Counted from the first letter of the stretch, positions 24,192 through 37,200 are shown. The stretch: DNA of 64,000 bases from Hypericum androsaemum (GCA_963995505.1 OZ023192.1:16785001-16849000); one strand, 5' to 3'. Numbers and translations: made by a program. The notes: a model not told the origin generated them from the letters alone.

Positions 24192-25790
24192 TATAGATTG
24201 TACATGACAGCCGTTACTTCTAAAAGTAAGGAATTAAGTTTGTCGGCATAATTATTAACCGTGAAACTAATGCCAATACTAGATTGGTTTTTATTACGGA
24301 CGTTTTTGTTTTAAATTTTACGATTGAAATATGATAGATAAAATTATTAATAAAATAAATTTTGACAAATGTTCAATTCTGAAACAATGACTCCGAATAC
24401 TAGCATGCTATTGATATAAATAAATTGGAATCTGGCCATGAACATAAGTTGAATATATAACAAGTGGAAGAATCCATCAATATCCAAATGCACCAAGAAC
24501 CCAGTCTTAAATTGGAAATTAGGGATTAAATTTGCCCTTTTAGAGTAGAACAGGGGAATGAGGATTGAATCGGAGCAATTGTAAATTAAATAAATCTTTG
24601 ATCTATCACACGCATATACATAGATATCATCGAGCGAAAACTGGACACCTAACCCTAGAGAGAAATAGAGAAGGATAGACGACAGGCCGCGTTCCTTTCA
24701 CGAAAATGAGTTTTCCGTGCAACGTTAATATCTCCACGAGCTTCCATTTTTGCATGAGACATAGTGTTTGGCCATTGCAGCGATGGTTGGAGCGATGCGA
24801 TATTTGAGGTCCAGTGGAAATAAATTACGTTTATGTTGTTTTTCATGCATGACAAGTTAATAATTTACATTTGAATAGTAGATTATTTTATTAGACCGTA
24901 TTCGTAGTTGAATGCATTTTGAATGTGATAACGTATTGTTTGTGAAGTATGTGTTTGTGTAGGTTCGATATATCTACATGTTGTTGATTGGAAAATTGGA
25001 AGTTTTTATTCGAATAAATGTTTGATTGACTGTGTAATAATTTTCATATCTCCTCAATGTGGTAGGTTCATCTTGTTTTGTGATGAGGAGATGAGAGGTG
25101 ATTTCAAAGAGCCGAAACACTTGACAGAACACAAACGATTTCGTAAGAATAATTAATTTTTATATTTGATTTATGATCATTCTCCTTAAATGTTACTTAG
25201 CTCTACAATAAATTGTCAAAGGGTTCCAACAAGCACAAAAAGTTATTCAATAATTTTGATAATTTAAGCATCAAATTGTAGAATATAACATATAATAACA
25301 ATAATATTTTATAGTGGTAAATGTAAGAAAATGAAAATTTATAAAAAATGTAAAAAATGAAAAGATTTTGAATGAATGAAATTGACCAAATAGCAATGAT
25401 AGATATGATTTCAACGGACATGTTGAACAACTCTGACGAGTAATAAATAAAATAAACTCCAATTTTTTAAAATCTAAATACCGACCTAAGTCAGAAAGTA
25501 TATATTTACGCACCCATATTAACATACCTTTATTGCCACAATGGAAAAGATAAAAGGCAGCAAAGAGAAATATGGATACAATCATTATCAAAGGGGTCAA
25601 TATTTTGAGAGTGTTATGTATCCTAACATGTGTATTATCTAAAATTCTCAATTATCCAAAAATTTACTCGGTCAACTAATTTAAGTTCCAATCGGACATG
25701 AGATTTGAAAGATGACAAAATCTCACAACAAGTATTTAATACCGATGTATTTATGTAAGCACATATTAGAGATCTCATGATTAAACTGTA
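24192..25790. other. AT-rich spacer, no gene seen
   Basis: Overlapping minus-strand frames at 25203-25651 are Phe/Ile/Leu-rich because of base composition and show no family pattern. No repeats of note. Confidence 0.5.
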
Positions 25791-25798
25791 TACCTATT

Positions 25799-26345
25799 AG
25801 GGGTGAGCAAATGGTCCGAACTGGATCAATCCGGACCAAACCATAAGAACCGATAACTATTTTAAGAAAAATATGAGATCCGAACCATACCATTTGCTTA
25901 TCGCTTCTAGACTAGAACCGAACCAATTTTTTTGGTCTGGTCCAGTTGAGATCCGAAAGATCCACAATTTGATAAAAGAAAAAAAAGGGTAACTATAAAC
26001 TTGAGGAAGATGACCAGAGACGATAAAGAGCTCCAAGCTAGAGGTGTAAATGGTAAAAATATAAAGAGGAGAGATGACAATCAAGATTTGATATTTAGAG
26101 TTGTCGTAAATGGATGTTGAGAATTGTAAATTGGTTGTTAGTGCACACATAAGCTTCTTTTTTCCTTATATAAAGAAATTATGGTTTAGTTTGGTTCTCC
26201 ATAATTCTTTTTAGATAGATCCGAACTAAATCCGTGAACCATTTTTTGAACAAACAAATAACCGATCTGAACTAATTCACTTTTGATCTGGTTCTGAATC
26301 AAATTTTTTGGTTTGGATCACATCGATTCTATATTTTTTTGCTCA
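25799..26345. mobile_element. hAT-type MITE with 8-bp target duplication
   Basis: Perfect TACCTATT at 25791-25798 and 26346-26353. The left end starts AGGGGTGAGCAAA; the right end finishes TTTTTTTGCTCA, an imperfect inverse that lacks the outer CCCT. GGTCCGAAC, AACCGA and ATCCGAAC words near the left recur inverted near the right. No coding sequence. Confidence 0.82.
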
Positions 26346-26353
26346 TACCTATT

Positions 26354-27277
26354 GGTCATCTAAAAAAGGAAACGTATGTTCCGTTTTCAGCTAGTAGACT
26401 AGTAGAAAAAGTTCTTTAATGAATCATGCCTTAATAATTGGTGTAGATTACAAATTGATGAATGCGGAATTATAATTTAAAAGTAAAGAAATTTGTGGAA
26501 GTATACTCTCTAATACTTGTAGTAAATTTATAACCTACAGTAAATTTTTTAAAAACCTATAGCAAATTACAAAAAACGCTAAAATCTTGTAAAAAACAAG
26601 TGTGTACGCCAAATATACGGGGGATTTAATTGGTAGCGTGTGCCGTATCTACACCGTACGACCTGACAGCAACCAATATGAAAAGGAAGTAGCAAAGTCA
26701 TGTCCCATCGTGGGTCCACTGCACCTTGAAAATTGAGAAAAAAAAATCAATGTAACAAGATAAAGTAAGTGCAATTATCAAATTTTAAATTTAATAATGG
26801 TAGGAAGAATACTATATTAGGAAGTATTTTTATATCATGAAGATTAATATATATACCTTTCAAAAAAAGATAATCTAATATTTTAAAAAATGGCCAAATA
26901 TACAAAACGCACCTACCTAATGAATTGACTAATTTATGTTTGAGTGTAGTAAAATTCTTGACAAGTATTTAACAATAATGTATTTCAATAAATTCAAAAT
27001 CGAGTATTTTGATTAAGTTAAAATATATTTTTTCTAATCTATTGATGTAAGAGATTGTTAATAAAATTAAAGTTAAATTATAATCACCTATCTATTAATT
27101 AAATCATAATTACAATCAATATTCTAATACTGAAAGGAAGAGCGGGATAGAAAAACTACAGTTCAAAATCTCAGCTTGTATGTCCTGTGAGAATGACAAT
27201 ATCCGACGGTATCAACTTCCTTTCGCTTTCCCCTCTCTTATCGTTGCAAGAGTCAATAATATATCGTATTTCTAAGG
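26354..27277. other. AT-rich spacer, no gene seen
   Basis: Nothing supported apart from AT-rich runs and a short GC-richer patch near 26630-26720. Confidence 0.5.
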
Positions 27278-28330
27278 CTACCCACAACAACAACCTATTC
27301 TAACTTAGATCACGAAATAAAATATTAATTTATCTCTCATCTATTCACAACACAACCCAACTAAATATTTATTACCTACAACTAGATCTAACCACAGTTT
27401 GATTCGAATTAGTTCGAATCGAATTGGTTCGAATCGAATTAGTTTGAATTCGAATTGATCAAAATATTAAACCGTATTGGACGAATCGAATACGAATTAT
27501 GAATTTTTGAATTCGAATTGAACTCGAATTAATTCTTTAATTTTTAATATTTAATAAAAAATTCAGAAACTTGAAAGATTTAAATAAAATTACGTTATAA
27601 CAACTTAGCATACAATTATTTTTAATAATTTCATGAATTTTGATTATTATAATAATATCAATTAGTTGATATACTAGATTTGTTATTTACCAAAGAAATA
27701 CTTGGGTCAATTTGAGGGCATTATTTCAACTTGCTCAAAAAAATCAAATTTGTATTATTAGGAATACATGGGTATTAAATATTTGTTAAGATAGATTTAC
27801 CATTTTTAAAAAAATTCTAGCCCTCTCTAATAATATACATGTGGCTGTCTATGTCCAAATTATAAGGGCATACATCATTAAAAAATATCATAGTTTAAGA
27901 CTACTTGTTTCGATACCTTTCCCAAAAAAAAGAATACTTACTTTGATTGGTCTTTTTTATTTTCTTCCAAAGCTACGAATAGGCATAATAGCCTATGGCC
28001 ACTGATGCGCAGAGATGTCACTCAAGTGGAGGGAAGGGGGAAATTTGGGGTTGAAAATTTCAAATTCCCCCCATTTTTCTCCATCTTTTCAAAATTGATC
28101 ATTTTTAATTATAATTTGACGAATTGTTCGACAAATTGAATTCGAACTGACGAATTCTCTAAATATGAAAATGAAACCGTATTCAATTCGTCTCTGGATG
28201 AATCAAATTTTGGACGAATCGAATCGAATCAAATTACGAATCAGATTCTAACATTGGTCAGGTTTACCCATAACAACAACTCATCACGCCACATAATAAA
28301 TAATTAATTTCTCTTTCATCCACATATTAA
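27278..28330. repeat. MITE-like element bracketed by two copies of another repeat
   Basis: Bases about 27395-28247 begin with clustered TTCGAAT words (GATTCGAATTAGTTCGAATC) and end with the inverse (ACGAATCGAATCGAATC...AATCAGATT). Flanks CTAACCAC and CTAACATT agree only in part, so an 8-bp duplication is weak. Immediately outside, 27278-27350 (TACCCACAACAACAACC...TTTATCTCTCATC) and 28262-28321 (TACCCATAACAACAACTC...TTTCTCTTTCATC) are direct copies of a second repeat. The interior is AT-rich and non-coding. Confidence 0.55.
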
Positions 28331-29760
28331 TCTACTATTTTTTCGTTTATATAAATTTATAACAAGTATACAAAAATGATTAATTTGTAATATGAATTAA
28401 AAAATTAATCAAAATTAACAAAATTTAAATTATATTAGTTGCAATTAAAAATTAGTACTACATAAATCCAGTTACAAATACATGGCTTAAATGATAAATT
28501 ACAAATACGAAATAGATTATTAAAAAATTAAACTGGATTGCCAAATTTTTGACAAATATGCTCAATTAAATCACTTCTAAGATCGTTATTAAAAAATGAA
28601 TTTTTATATTATTTAAAATATTTTTGTCATAAATTAACTTGAATTTTCAAAGTCACAAAACTAATATTCATAAAAATCACTTTGAACTAATTAAATTGTG
28701 CCAAGTGTTACTAAGTAAATAGAATAGGTAAAAAAATGAAAATAAATAAACTACGTTAGCCTGAACAGCCGCGTGTCAGGAGCGGCCGACAGTTTCTGCA
28801 CACGACTACGCGAGCGCTCGGCCTTTCTTTTTTTTTCTTGTCTGGTAGTTACGATCGATTGGGCAAAATGTCCCGTTGTGGGTAGCCTAACGGTGCACCT
28901 CCACCTAGGCAAGCGCACTAATATACTTTCCATTTCGCCGTTGATCATCATCGTTTAAATATAGCAATCGAACGCGGCTCTTGTACGTTAAATAATGATA
29001 GTGTTATTTTCGTTTTAAAAAGTTATATTGAATTTGTTCCAGTAAAAATTTAATGGTGTTAAAATATTTATTTAGAAAATTTTAACTTTTTCAAAAACTT
29101 CACCCATATGAAAACTAGAATAATGTCTGCATAACAGATGAGTGGAAAAAATAATTTAAAATCAGCATTGTTGAGTTGGAATTTTGAAATACATACAAAT
29201 GTGCAATAGTTAGTATATATATATATAGTGGCAATTTGACGGATCAGGTCTGAATGGGATGAAATTTGATAGTCGATCCATATTTAAATAACATATCATT
29301 TTGATCCCTTTCGAGATAAGTTTTAGACATAAAAAATAGAAAAATACTTATCAAACTCTTACCTAGATATTAATTTTAAACTCAATAGATACATCAGTAT
29401 GTGAATTTATATTTAAAACCCTATATTAATGCATACCCGTTCTTTGGAATACTCTCCCCGAGGGCCCATAGTGGGAGATATTAAATTACCAACTATGTAT
29501 AATAAGTTTAGAAAACAGAGGAACCCCATAGAACCCGTTAAAATTAATTGGAAAATTTTCGGGTAAGAATATAAAATAAACACCAAAACAATGTTCAATG
29601 CCGTTTTTTATACGTTGATAGATATGTATTATTTTTTGCAAACAATATAAAACGCTGATCACTAACTACATGATAAATGTAATTTGGGCCACCTTCAATT
29701 CCTAGGAATCCAAGAATAAAATAACGTCTTGGTTACCAAAATCTCATACCAAAACAACTA
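28331..29760. other. AT-rich spacer with one GC-richer patch
   Basis: Bases 28745-28980 are clearly GC-richer (GCGAGCGCTCGG, GAGCGGCCGACAG) than the surroundings and open on both strands for about 60 codons, but I recognise no protein or RNA. A short (TA)n tract lies near 29214-29226. Confidence 0.4.
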
Positions 29761-29779
29761 CTCATACGCTCCTAATGAA

Positions 29780-30330
29780 ATGTAAAAACCAAAAAGAGAG
29801 TGGATTGAGTGGAGATTGAAGAAATTTTGTTCATAGGTGGGGATTAATATTTGGATCTTTAGATTAGATGCGATGTCTTAATTTTTAAATTTAATGGTAA
29901 AAAATTATTGAGAAATTTTTTAGTCTTTTTCAATCTAAAAAATACTAATTTTCACCAAAATTGGGGGAGACTATTCCCCTCCCATATTTTCAAAATTTGT
30001 GGCAGAATCTCTCACCCACGTTTTCCTCTCTTCCCATTTTTCTTCTCTTCCTCTCCTTCCCCCTCTCTCTCCATTTCCTCTCCCGCCGTCCGTTACCCAC
30101 TCACGTTTCCTTCCCATATTTTCGAAATTTGTGGCAGAACTTCCCACCCACATTTTCCTCTCTCCCCATTTTTATCCTCTTCCTCTTCTTCTCTCTCTCT
30201 CCAAAATTACCCTTAAAAAATTTATTAATACCTATACTACCATCCTTATCCTCATCAAATCCCCCAAACGCATATTGAAATGTTAGAAGTGGCGATGGGA
30301 ATATTTCCAAGGATATTAATTAAAGTGGAG
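29780..30330. repeat. Pyrimidine-rich repeat element with internal ~130-bp duplication
   Basis: Bases 29976-30055 and 30106-30190 are direct copies (CCATATTTTC.AAATTTGTGGCAGAA..T..CACCCAC.TTTTCCTCTC). The left side (GGATTGAGTGGAGATT... TAGGTGGGGATTAA) resembles the inverted sequence at about 55920-55975, so the same kind of element may border the SMXL fragment there. Frames in the CT-rich part are low complexity. Confidence 0.5.
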
Positions 30331-31215
30331 TTGCGATGACCAAGACTTTAATTAGCCCACGAGGTTTAAGATAAGCAGCTGAGCCGTCACCAACTAGGGA
30401 AAGCTGAGCAAGATCCAGTCAAACCTGGGGTCAACTATCCACCCTCTGAATTTCATTAAATTATATTAATATTTTGTTGATAAATTTAATATTTATTTAT
30501 ATGTTACGGCATTACCATATGAGAATGAACCCTAAAAAATGGAGTGTCAAAGGCAAATTTATTTTTTCTCATATTGTGTTCCGTTTTTTAATAAAAAAAT
30601 TGTTTTCCATTTGATTTGTTGAATTCTTTTATAATTAAATATTGTATTACTACTCAAAAAACTACACCTAATATACAGAAGTACAAAACCTTAGGTACTA
30701 GATACTCGCATATTAAAGCTATACAATGATAGACGCTATCAAAATACATTACCCTAAAAGTTAACCCAAGTTATACCAAAATATGATTTGTTGAAGTGCA
30801 TGCAATGTTTGCATTGTTTAACCTGTTTTATAAGCTTAAGAATTCCACTAATTTACATACTTAAATCTTTGGATTGAATATAAATATTATAGAGCGATAT
30901 AAAACTTTGTTGATCATGTAGTTTATTATTGCCGCACAGACAAACAGAATACAAGGTAAAGTCAATTGCGTTTTCTCTCTAAAAAAGTAAAGTCAATTGT
31001 GCAATTTTTATCACAAATATAAGAACTAAATAATACTGAACAAATAATTTGATCCAATTTATAAATATACGAATTTTAGTAACTCGTCAATATTGTGGAG
31101 CAATGATAAATTCCGGTTTATATATATTTTGCAAAATCAAACTTGAAATGACAATGGGTATAAGCACGAAGTAGTAAGATATTTAATTTTTTGTATAGAA
31201 GTAATTGATTCAAAT
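30331..31215. other. AT-rich spacer, no gene seen
   Basis: No supported feature. Confidence 0.5.
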
Positions 31216-31774
31216 AGCATTCTATGCTGCTGAATGCTGGCGACCTCCTGATATCAATCACTTAAAACTCAACATTGATACTTCCTGGAATTCCCCAAAT
31301 GAGTTTGCAGGTCTTGCATTTGTGTTGAGAGATCACCTTGGTTGTCTCCAAGAGGTCAGAGTAGCCTTAGTCAAGGCTGAAACGGCTTTGGAAGCTGAAT
31401 TATACGCCATCCAAGCTGCAACTAAGTTCGTTAAGCAACATCTACCATTTAGTTATATTTGGATGGAGTCCGATTGCAAGATGCTTGTCGACTTCATCAA
31501 CTTCGCATCTTCTACCATTGATTGGAATGTGGAACTCCTTGCTTCGGAGGTGCAAAATCTCATTTTGAGTTTACCTTTATGTAAGCTTTCTTTTGTGCCT
31601 AGCTCGACCAACATGGTCGCGGATTGGTTAACTAAGTCCGCTAGATTAGGCAATATTTTGGATGATGTCGTTACACATCTGTCTTAAAAGCTTGAGGATA
31701 TTCTTTTCTATGACTCTTATACTAATGACTAATGAATATACTATCGTTTTTCCTTTAAAAAAAAGCATTCTATG
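31216..31774 (+). mobile_element. 5'-truncated LINE insertion with 11-bp target duplication
   Basis: AGCATTCTATG occurs at 31216-31226 and again at 31764-31774, immediately after a short A-run (TTTAAAAAAAA). Between them lies an RNase H coding segment and a short 3' untranslated tail. Truncation at the 5' side, an A-tail and a variable target duplication are the marks of target-primed LINE insertion. Confidence 0.85.
31227..31687 (+). pseudogene. LINE RNase H domain (RVT_3 type), 3' end of a LINE ORF2
   Basis: The frame read through 31205-31687 is open to TAA. It reads WRPPDINHLKLNIDTSWN, then GLAFVLRDHLG, AETALEAELYAIQAA, IWMESDCKMLVDFIN and SFVPSSTNMVADWLTKSARL. This is the RNase H-like fold of plant LINEs: the Asp of NIDTS, Glu of EAELYAI, Asp of ESDCK and Asp of MVADWL occupy the four catalytic positions. 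The frame has no stops or shifts, so the insertion is fairly young. No reverse transcriptase precedes it. The ATG at 31205 lies in the flanking target DNA, so any protein start would be fortuitous. Confidence 0.85.
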
Positions 31775-33145
31775 GGTGGTGAGTTTGCGTTGCCGCTGCA
31801 AACTCAAGTAGGAAACTTTATTGTGAAAATATTTTCGCTGTCTTAATGAGCTGGTCTCGTGGAAAATGTGGTATCCTCATGCTTAAAAAATGCATAATTG
31901 ACCGAAAACGAAATATTTCCTCGTAACAGGGTTGCATTATTACCGAAAAAACTGTTAAATTATAGTTGGTTTCGAACAATAAATTGATAACGATGAATTT
32001 CTAAACATAGAAAGCCAGTGCAGAATATCATACTTCAAAAATCAACCAAAGCGATACCAATATTGATAAATATACACACTAAAACATATATTTTATATAT
32101 ATGTTGTACTTGCAACAATGATCAACCCATTACGATAAATATAATTTTATACACTTATAAATAAATTAATTGTATTTTTAACTAATCTCACAAAGTTGGA
32201 TGGATTTAAAAGTGTCCATGTCTTCAACCTACCAATGGAATCCGTACCTAAATCAACTCATATTTAGAGATTCCTTTAAAAAAGCATATATTTAGGGTTC
32301 ATTCCAAATCCATTGATACATGTCTGTATAAGACTGATAATTCTCAGAGTTAGTCATGTCATTATTAAAAAGAGCCTTGATGTCAAATACCTAAAAGCAG
32401 CCGGATTGCAAAAAAAATGAAAAAAGTAGATGAACATGTGATGAGTAATTGGAGTTACTTTCATACTAAATAATAATATATTATCGAGTTTTAATTAAAT
32501 ATATGAGATAAAAAATGAATTAATCATGTAAGATAAGCAATAGATTATCAATTACTAAAATTCTAAATATTTGGTATAATAAGTCGGAATTCCTTTTCAA
32601 AGAAGGTCGGAAGTAAAATTTTCCATTTGTAATCCGCAAGCCACTAATAATTTGTTCCCCAATTGAGAAGCCACCTGGAAGTCTACAGTTGAAAAGAGAA
32701 ATAAATAACAAATATTGGCAAAAAAAAAACAAATATTGGCAAAATAAACAGAGGATCCAAATCTTATTTTTAAAGGGCAATCAGGGGATCCAGATCCAAC
32801 CAGGTAGATTTCCTCAACTGCAAAGGCAGTAATTTTAGATTTGTCTGAATCCAACACAATAAAGTCACAGTAAAGTCATAAAACCCCAAAACCCAAAAGA
32901 GGAGACTCTCGTTTAACCAACCATTATTCTTCATTTTTAAATAAGTTAAAAGTTTCTAAAATTATTTTTTTGTGAAATTAAAAATCTATCATTTAATATA
33001 TCAGGCATAGGATGTAATGCAAATCGAAACAATTAATAGATAAAAATATATCAACCCCAAATTAGAAACAATTTAAAAGATCAGAAAGTGGAAAAAAAAA
33101 AGGAAAAAAGATTGAAAATCTCTCTCAATTCCCATAAAAAATCTC
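31775..33145. other. AT-rich spacer upstream of ARF6
   Basis: No gene seen. A short exact duplication (ACAAATATTGGCAAAA) occurs at about 32707-32742. Minus-strand frames at 32520-32857 have no recognisable domain. Confidence 0.5.
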
Positions 33146-33313
33146 ACTTCCCCCCCCCTCTCTCATCTAGACTACAGACAAGCACCTTCTTTCTTCCCCC
33201 TCTCTCTCTCTAAACTTATTTTTTTTGCTTTTCCACTTTTCCTTCCTTCCCTCCTCCAACTTTTTCCCCTCTTGGAGACTGGGATGGTATAAAAAACACA
33301 CTCCCAAAAAATA

Positions 33314-33376
33314 ATGGTGGTTGTGGGTTCATTGATTGAGCCAAAGTATTATATAGTGAGAGAGAGAGAGAGTTAA
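33314..33376 (+). promoter_or_regulatory. ARF6 upstream ORF 1 (20 codons)
   Basis: ATG 33314 to TAA 33376, ending in an Arg/Glu alternation from a GA repeat. It counts as an upstream ORF only if transcription starts at the 33288 TATA-like site rather than the later one. Confidence 0.35.
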
Positions 33377-33450
33377 AAAGCTAGAAACACTTCCATCTCC
33401 ATCTCTCCACCACTTCAATAAAAACCACAAAGGTCACCATTTTCCCTTTC

Positions 33451-33498
33451 ATGCGAGCCAAACAAAACCTCAAGTACTCTCCATCCCTTTTACCTTAA
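33451..33498 (+). promoter_or_regulatory. ARF6 upstream ORF 2 (15 codons)
   Basis: ATG 33451 to TAA 33498, within the likely leader. No recognised conserved peptide. Confidence 0.45.
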
Positions 33499-33736
33499 AA
33501 AAGATCTTGCTAGCCTATTCACTCTCTCTCTCTAAAGCTTCAATCTTTGAGCTCCCAAGCTTGAAACAGCTTCTGGGTTCTCTCCCACTGGAGATAAAGG
33601 CAAGATCTTTGGGACCTTTAAGTGGGGTTTTTTTTATTGGTTTAGGAGTTGGAGATCTACTTGCTCCTTTTGTTGGGCCTTTTGGCTGAGGGGGCTGCTG
33701 CTTAACTTGGGGGAGACAAGTGGCTCTGGTGGTGGA

Positions 33737-33829
33737 ATGTGGCAGGTGGGGCCCAGCCTTGGGAGGGTTTTTCCTAATTATTACACAAGCTTGGGGTTTT
33801 GGGTGGCGAAGCAGATGGATGAGGCTTAA
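33737..33829 (+). promoter_or_regulatory. ARF6 upstream ORF 3 (30 codons)
   Basis: ATG 33737 to TAA 33829. Peptide starts MWQVGPSLG and ends KQMDEA. It is well inside the leader and out of frame with no overlap of the main ORF. Confidence 0.5.
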
Positions 33830-34010
33830 ATCGATCGTTTTCTGTAGTAAAACTGGCTTCGGTTGGGGTTTCAGGAATTGGGTTTTTGCTGGTAGCTTGG
33901 ATATCAAGTTTCAGGTTCTTGGTTGGCCAAACAGTGGAAAAGTTTCTAAATTTGGAGTTGGTTTTTGTTAAGAGAGGGGAAAAGGGTGGGGAAGAAGAGG
34001 AGGTGGAGTT

Positions 34011-34100
34011 ATGTTATTTTGTGAGAGAAGGGAAGTGAAGAGAGGAACTGTTGTTGGGTGGGTGGGTTGGTTTAGTTTTTGGGTTAATAGGAGTGGTTAA
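34011..34100 (+). promoter_or_regulatory. ARF6 upstream ORF 4 (29 codons)
   Basis: ATG 34011 to TAA 34100, the last upstream ORF before the ARF6 start, about 105 bases away. Such spacing would allow reinitiation, which is known to matter for ARF translation. Confidence 0.5.
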
Positions 34101-34205
34101 AGTTTTGAGCTTTTGGTTTATTGGGGTTTTTTTTTATTGGTTGTGAGTTTAAGGGGTTTGCATTGGGAGGGGCTGAAAGGTTGAAGGTGAAGCTTCTGTG
34201 AAGCT

Positions 34206-37200
34206 ATGAGGCTTTCTTCTGCTGGTTTTAGTCCACAGTCCCAAGAAGGTATTGTCTAGCTCTTGTTCTTCTTTTTCTGCATGCTTTTGTCTCATAGAAG
34301 CATGTTAATTTACTGTTAATTGCTCTTTTAAGCCATGGAATGTGGGGAAATTACAGAATTTGACAATTTGAAGACCAAAATTTAAAATTTTCTCGTCTTA
34401 TCATGAAACTTTCTTCTTTTTCTCGTTGATTCCCATGGAAGATCTTTCTAATTTGTTCTTGTTAAACTGAATCAAGCTTTGATGAATGAAGATTCTGCTA
34501 TTTCAATTATTAATGTTAAGTTGATGAATTAAGTGTTGAGAATTGCAGGGGAAAAGAGGGTCCTCAATTCTGAGCTATGGCATGCTTGTGCCGGTCCTCT
34601 TGTTTCTCTACCTGCTGTTGGAAGCCGCGTCGTCTATTTCCCGCAGGGTCATAGTGAGCAGGTAAATTTTTTCGTCGGTTTCAGTTGATTTTGCTATTTT
34701 CTTCCTGTATGGCCAGGAACAGAATCAGATTGCCCAGCACGTAGCATTAAATACGATGTTCAGCTAAATGATGGGCCAAACTGTTGATGAGAGTAAAGAA
34801 TTATGATGCGAATGGGCAGTTGCACGCTCTTTGTTCCACCTGAATATTTACGTGGTTGCAAACAAATTTCTTTGATTTGCTTGTCCCACTTGTGACTAAC
34901 GCTTCACCATTGATTATTTAGGTTGCTGCATCGACGAACCGGGAAGTGGATGCTCAGATCCCTAACTATCCCAGCCTGCAGCCTCAACTTATCTGTCAGC
35001 TCCACAATGTGACCATGCATGTAAGACATCTTAGCCATTTTACTTTATGGTGGTGCTGTTATATCACTTCTTCCTCCTTGATAGAGCTTCTCAACTTCAG
35101 GCAGACGTTGAGACAGATGAGGTGTATGCACAAATGACCTTGCAGCCACTGAGTCCGGTATGCGACTTTATCTCGCTCACCTAGTCTCACCGGTTTTTGT
35201 GTCATTTCATACACTAGAAGTAACATATTTTGTTTGTGTTACTCATTGGAACTTTCTCTATTGTGCAGCAAGAACAGAAGGATCCATACCTTCCAGCAGA
35301 ATTGGGTACCCCCAGCAAACAGCCGACCAACTATTTTTGTAAAACTTTGACTGCTAGTGATACAAGTACTCACGGAGGATTCTCTGTTCCGCGGAGGGCA
35401 GCTGAAAAAGTTTTCCCTCCTTTGGTAAAGTTTCTGAACCATCGCCCATTGGGTCTTTATACGTAGCATGATCTTTTTAACATTAACTTCCTTTTTTCAG
35501 GACTTCACGCAGCAACCTCCGGCTCAAGAGTTGATTGCAAGGGATCTTCATGAAAATGAATGGAAATTCAGGCATATCTTTCGAGGTAATGAATTGGCCG
35601 GAGTTTTTTAGCTGTTTCTTTAACAGCATTTTGTATGATCGTTTGGTGATGGTTGGTAATACTTGCCTCAAATTTATGTGCTTGAATTTGTGACTATTGC
35701 TGCAACTAGTTTGTTAAGATGAAAACGGGAGGAGCTTCTCTTAGTGAATTGTGACTCACGTGTTAACCCATTTTCTTTCGTCCTTCATTCTCATCAGGGC
35801 AACCAAAAAGGCACCTCCTGACCACTGGATGGAGTGTGTTCGTCAGTGCTAAAAGACTTGTTGCTGGGGATTCAGTGCTGTTTATCTGGTAGGCGGGTAT
35901 CTGGGGATCCTTATCTTTTTGTAGCTTGATCTTCCTTTTGTTTCTAGTTGCTCAATTTGGAGCTATTGCATGAATGTGTTGTTGTGTGGAATTAATGAAC
36001 TAAGGCCGAAAGAAATGATCCCCACTGCTTAAGCTATATTAACTGGATGCTCCCTTGATTAATGGGATACAATGCGTCCTTGGTATATCTAGAGAGTTTC
36101 CTGATGCTTATACATGTTTCTTTGTCAGTACCTTGTCGAGATACCAAAGCTTACCATAAATTTTATTTGTCTTGTCAGCAAAGACTGACATTCTACTTTA
36201 TTTCAACAGGAACGACAGAAATCAATTGCTTCTTGGTATAAGGCGTGCTAATCGGCCTCAAACTGTGATGCCTTCATCTGTCTTATCAAGTGACAGCATG
36301 CACTTGGGGCTTCTTGCTGCCGCTGCACATGCAGCTGCCACAAATAGCCGTTTTACCATTTTCTTTAATCCGAGGTATGAGCCACAAGTTCTAATCATTC
36401 TTAAACTATAATATTATTTTTTGATAACAACAGAAAAACTATTAGTATGAGTACATAAGTGTGAATTAAAATGCTTCATTTTATTTTGGTCCTTAAAATC
36501 TCTTCCCAATGCATGCAGGGCTAGTCCATCTGAGTTTGTGATACCGTTGGCCAAGTATGTCAAAGCTGTTTATCACACTCGGGTGTCTGTCGGGATGCGC
36601 TTTAGGATGTTGTTTGAAACCGAAGAATCGAGTGTTCGCCGGTAGGTCCTAAATCTCTTTTGTACATTCTATTTCTTGTTCTAGCATTATTGATATTCGG
36701 ATGTTCTGTCATAATTCTCCCAAGAATGTGTGTGAAGCTTATACCCACAAGCGGTCTGTCTCCTAAATCCCCGTCTGCTTTTCATGTATTAAGCTGAATT
36801 CCTTCCCATTGAACATGTGGTCATTCTTGATTGCAGCTACATGGGTACCATAACTGGCATAAGTGACTTGGATCCTGTAAAGTGGCAAAATTCACATTGG
36901 AGGTCTGTGAAGGTACGATGAGAGCTATAATAACAGCTATTGTGTAGACGACTATTGTGTGATCTTGACAGTCTGCCTCATATGATGTTTTGATGAATGA
37001 CACTAAATATTTGCGATCGATTGATTCAGGTTGGTTGGGATGAATCTACAGCTGGAGAGCGGCAGCCAAGAGTGTCTTTATGGGAAATCGAGCCTTTAAC
37101 AACTTTCCCAATGTATCCATCTCCGTTTCCTCTTCGGCTTAAGCGACCATGGCCCCCTGGCCTTCCAACTTTTAATGGTAAGATTTGTTTTCTGCTTTAG

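Larger units (their letters stand above)
33146..34205 (+). promoter_or_regulatory. ARF6 promoter end and long 5' leader
   Basis: A pyrimidine tract (CCCCCCCCTCTCTC, 33150-33260) is followed by TATAAAAAA at 33288-33296 and TATATAG near 33349, either of which could be a TATA box. From there to the ARF6 ATG at 34206 the DNA is richer in G than the surroundings and transcript-like. Several ATG-started upstream ORFs lie here. Leaders of several hundred bases with upstream ORFs are usual for class A ARF genes. I cannot fix the transcription start or exclude an intron in the leader. Confidence 0.55.

Noticed and set aside
25203..26150. Hydrophobic minus-strand frames as membrane proteins
   Set aside because: Phe/Ile/Leu/Tyr richness follows from AT-rich DNA; part of it lies inside a MITE.
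33507..33971. 60- and 83-codon frames in the ARF6 leader
   Set aside because: They begin with TTG and GTG, not ATG, so I did not count them as upstream ORFs.
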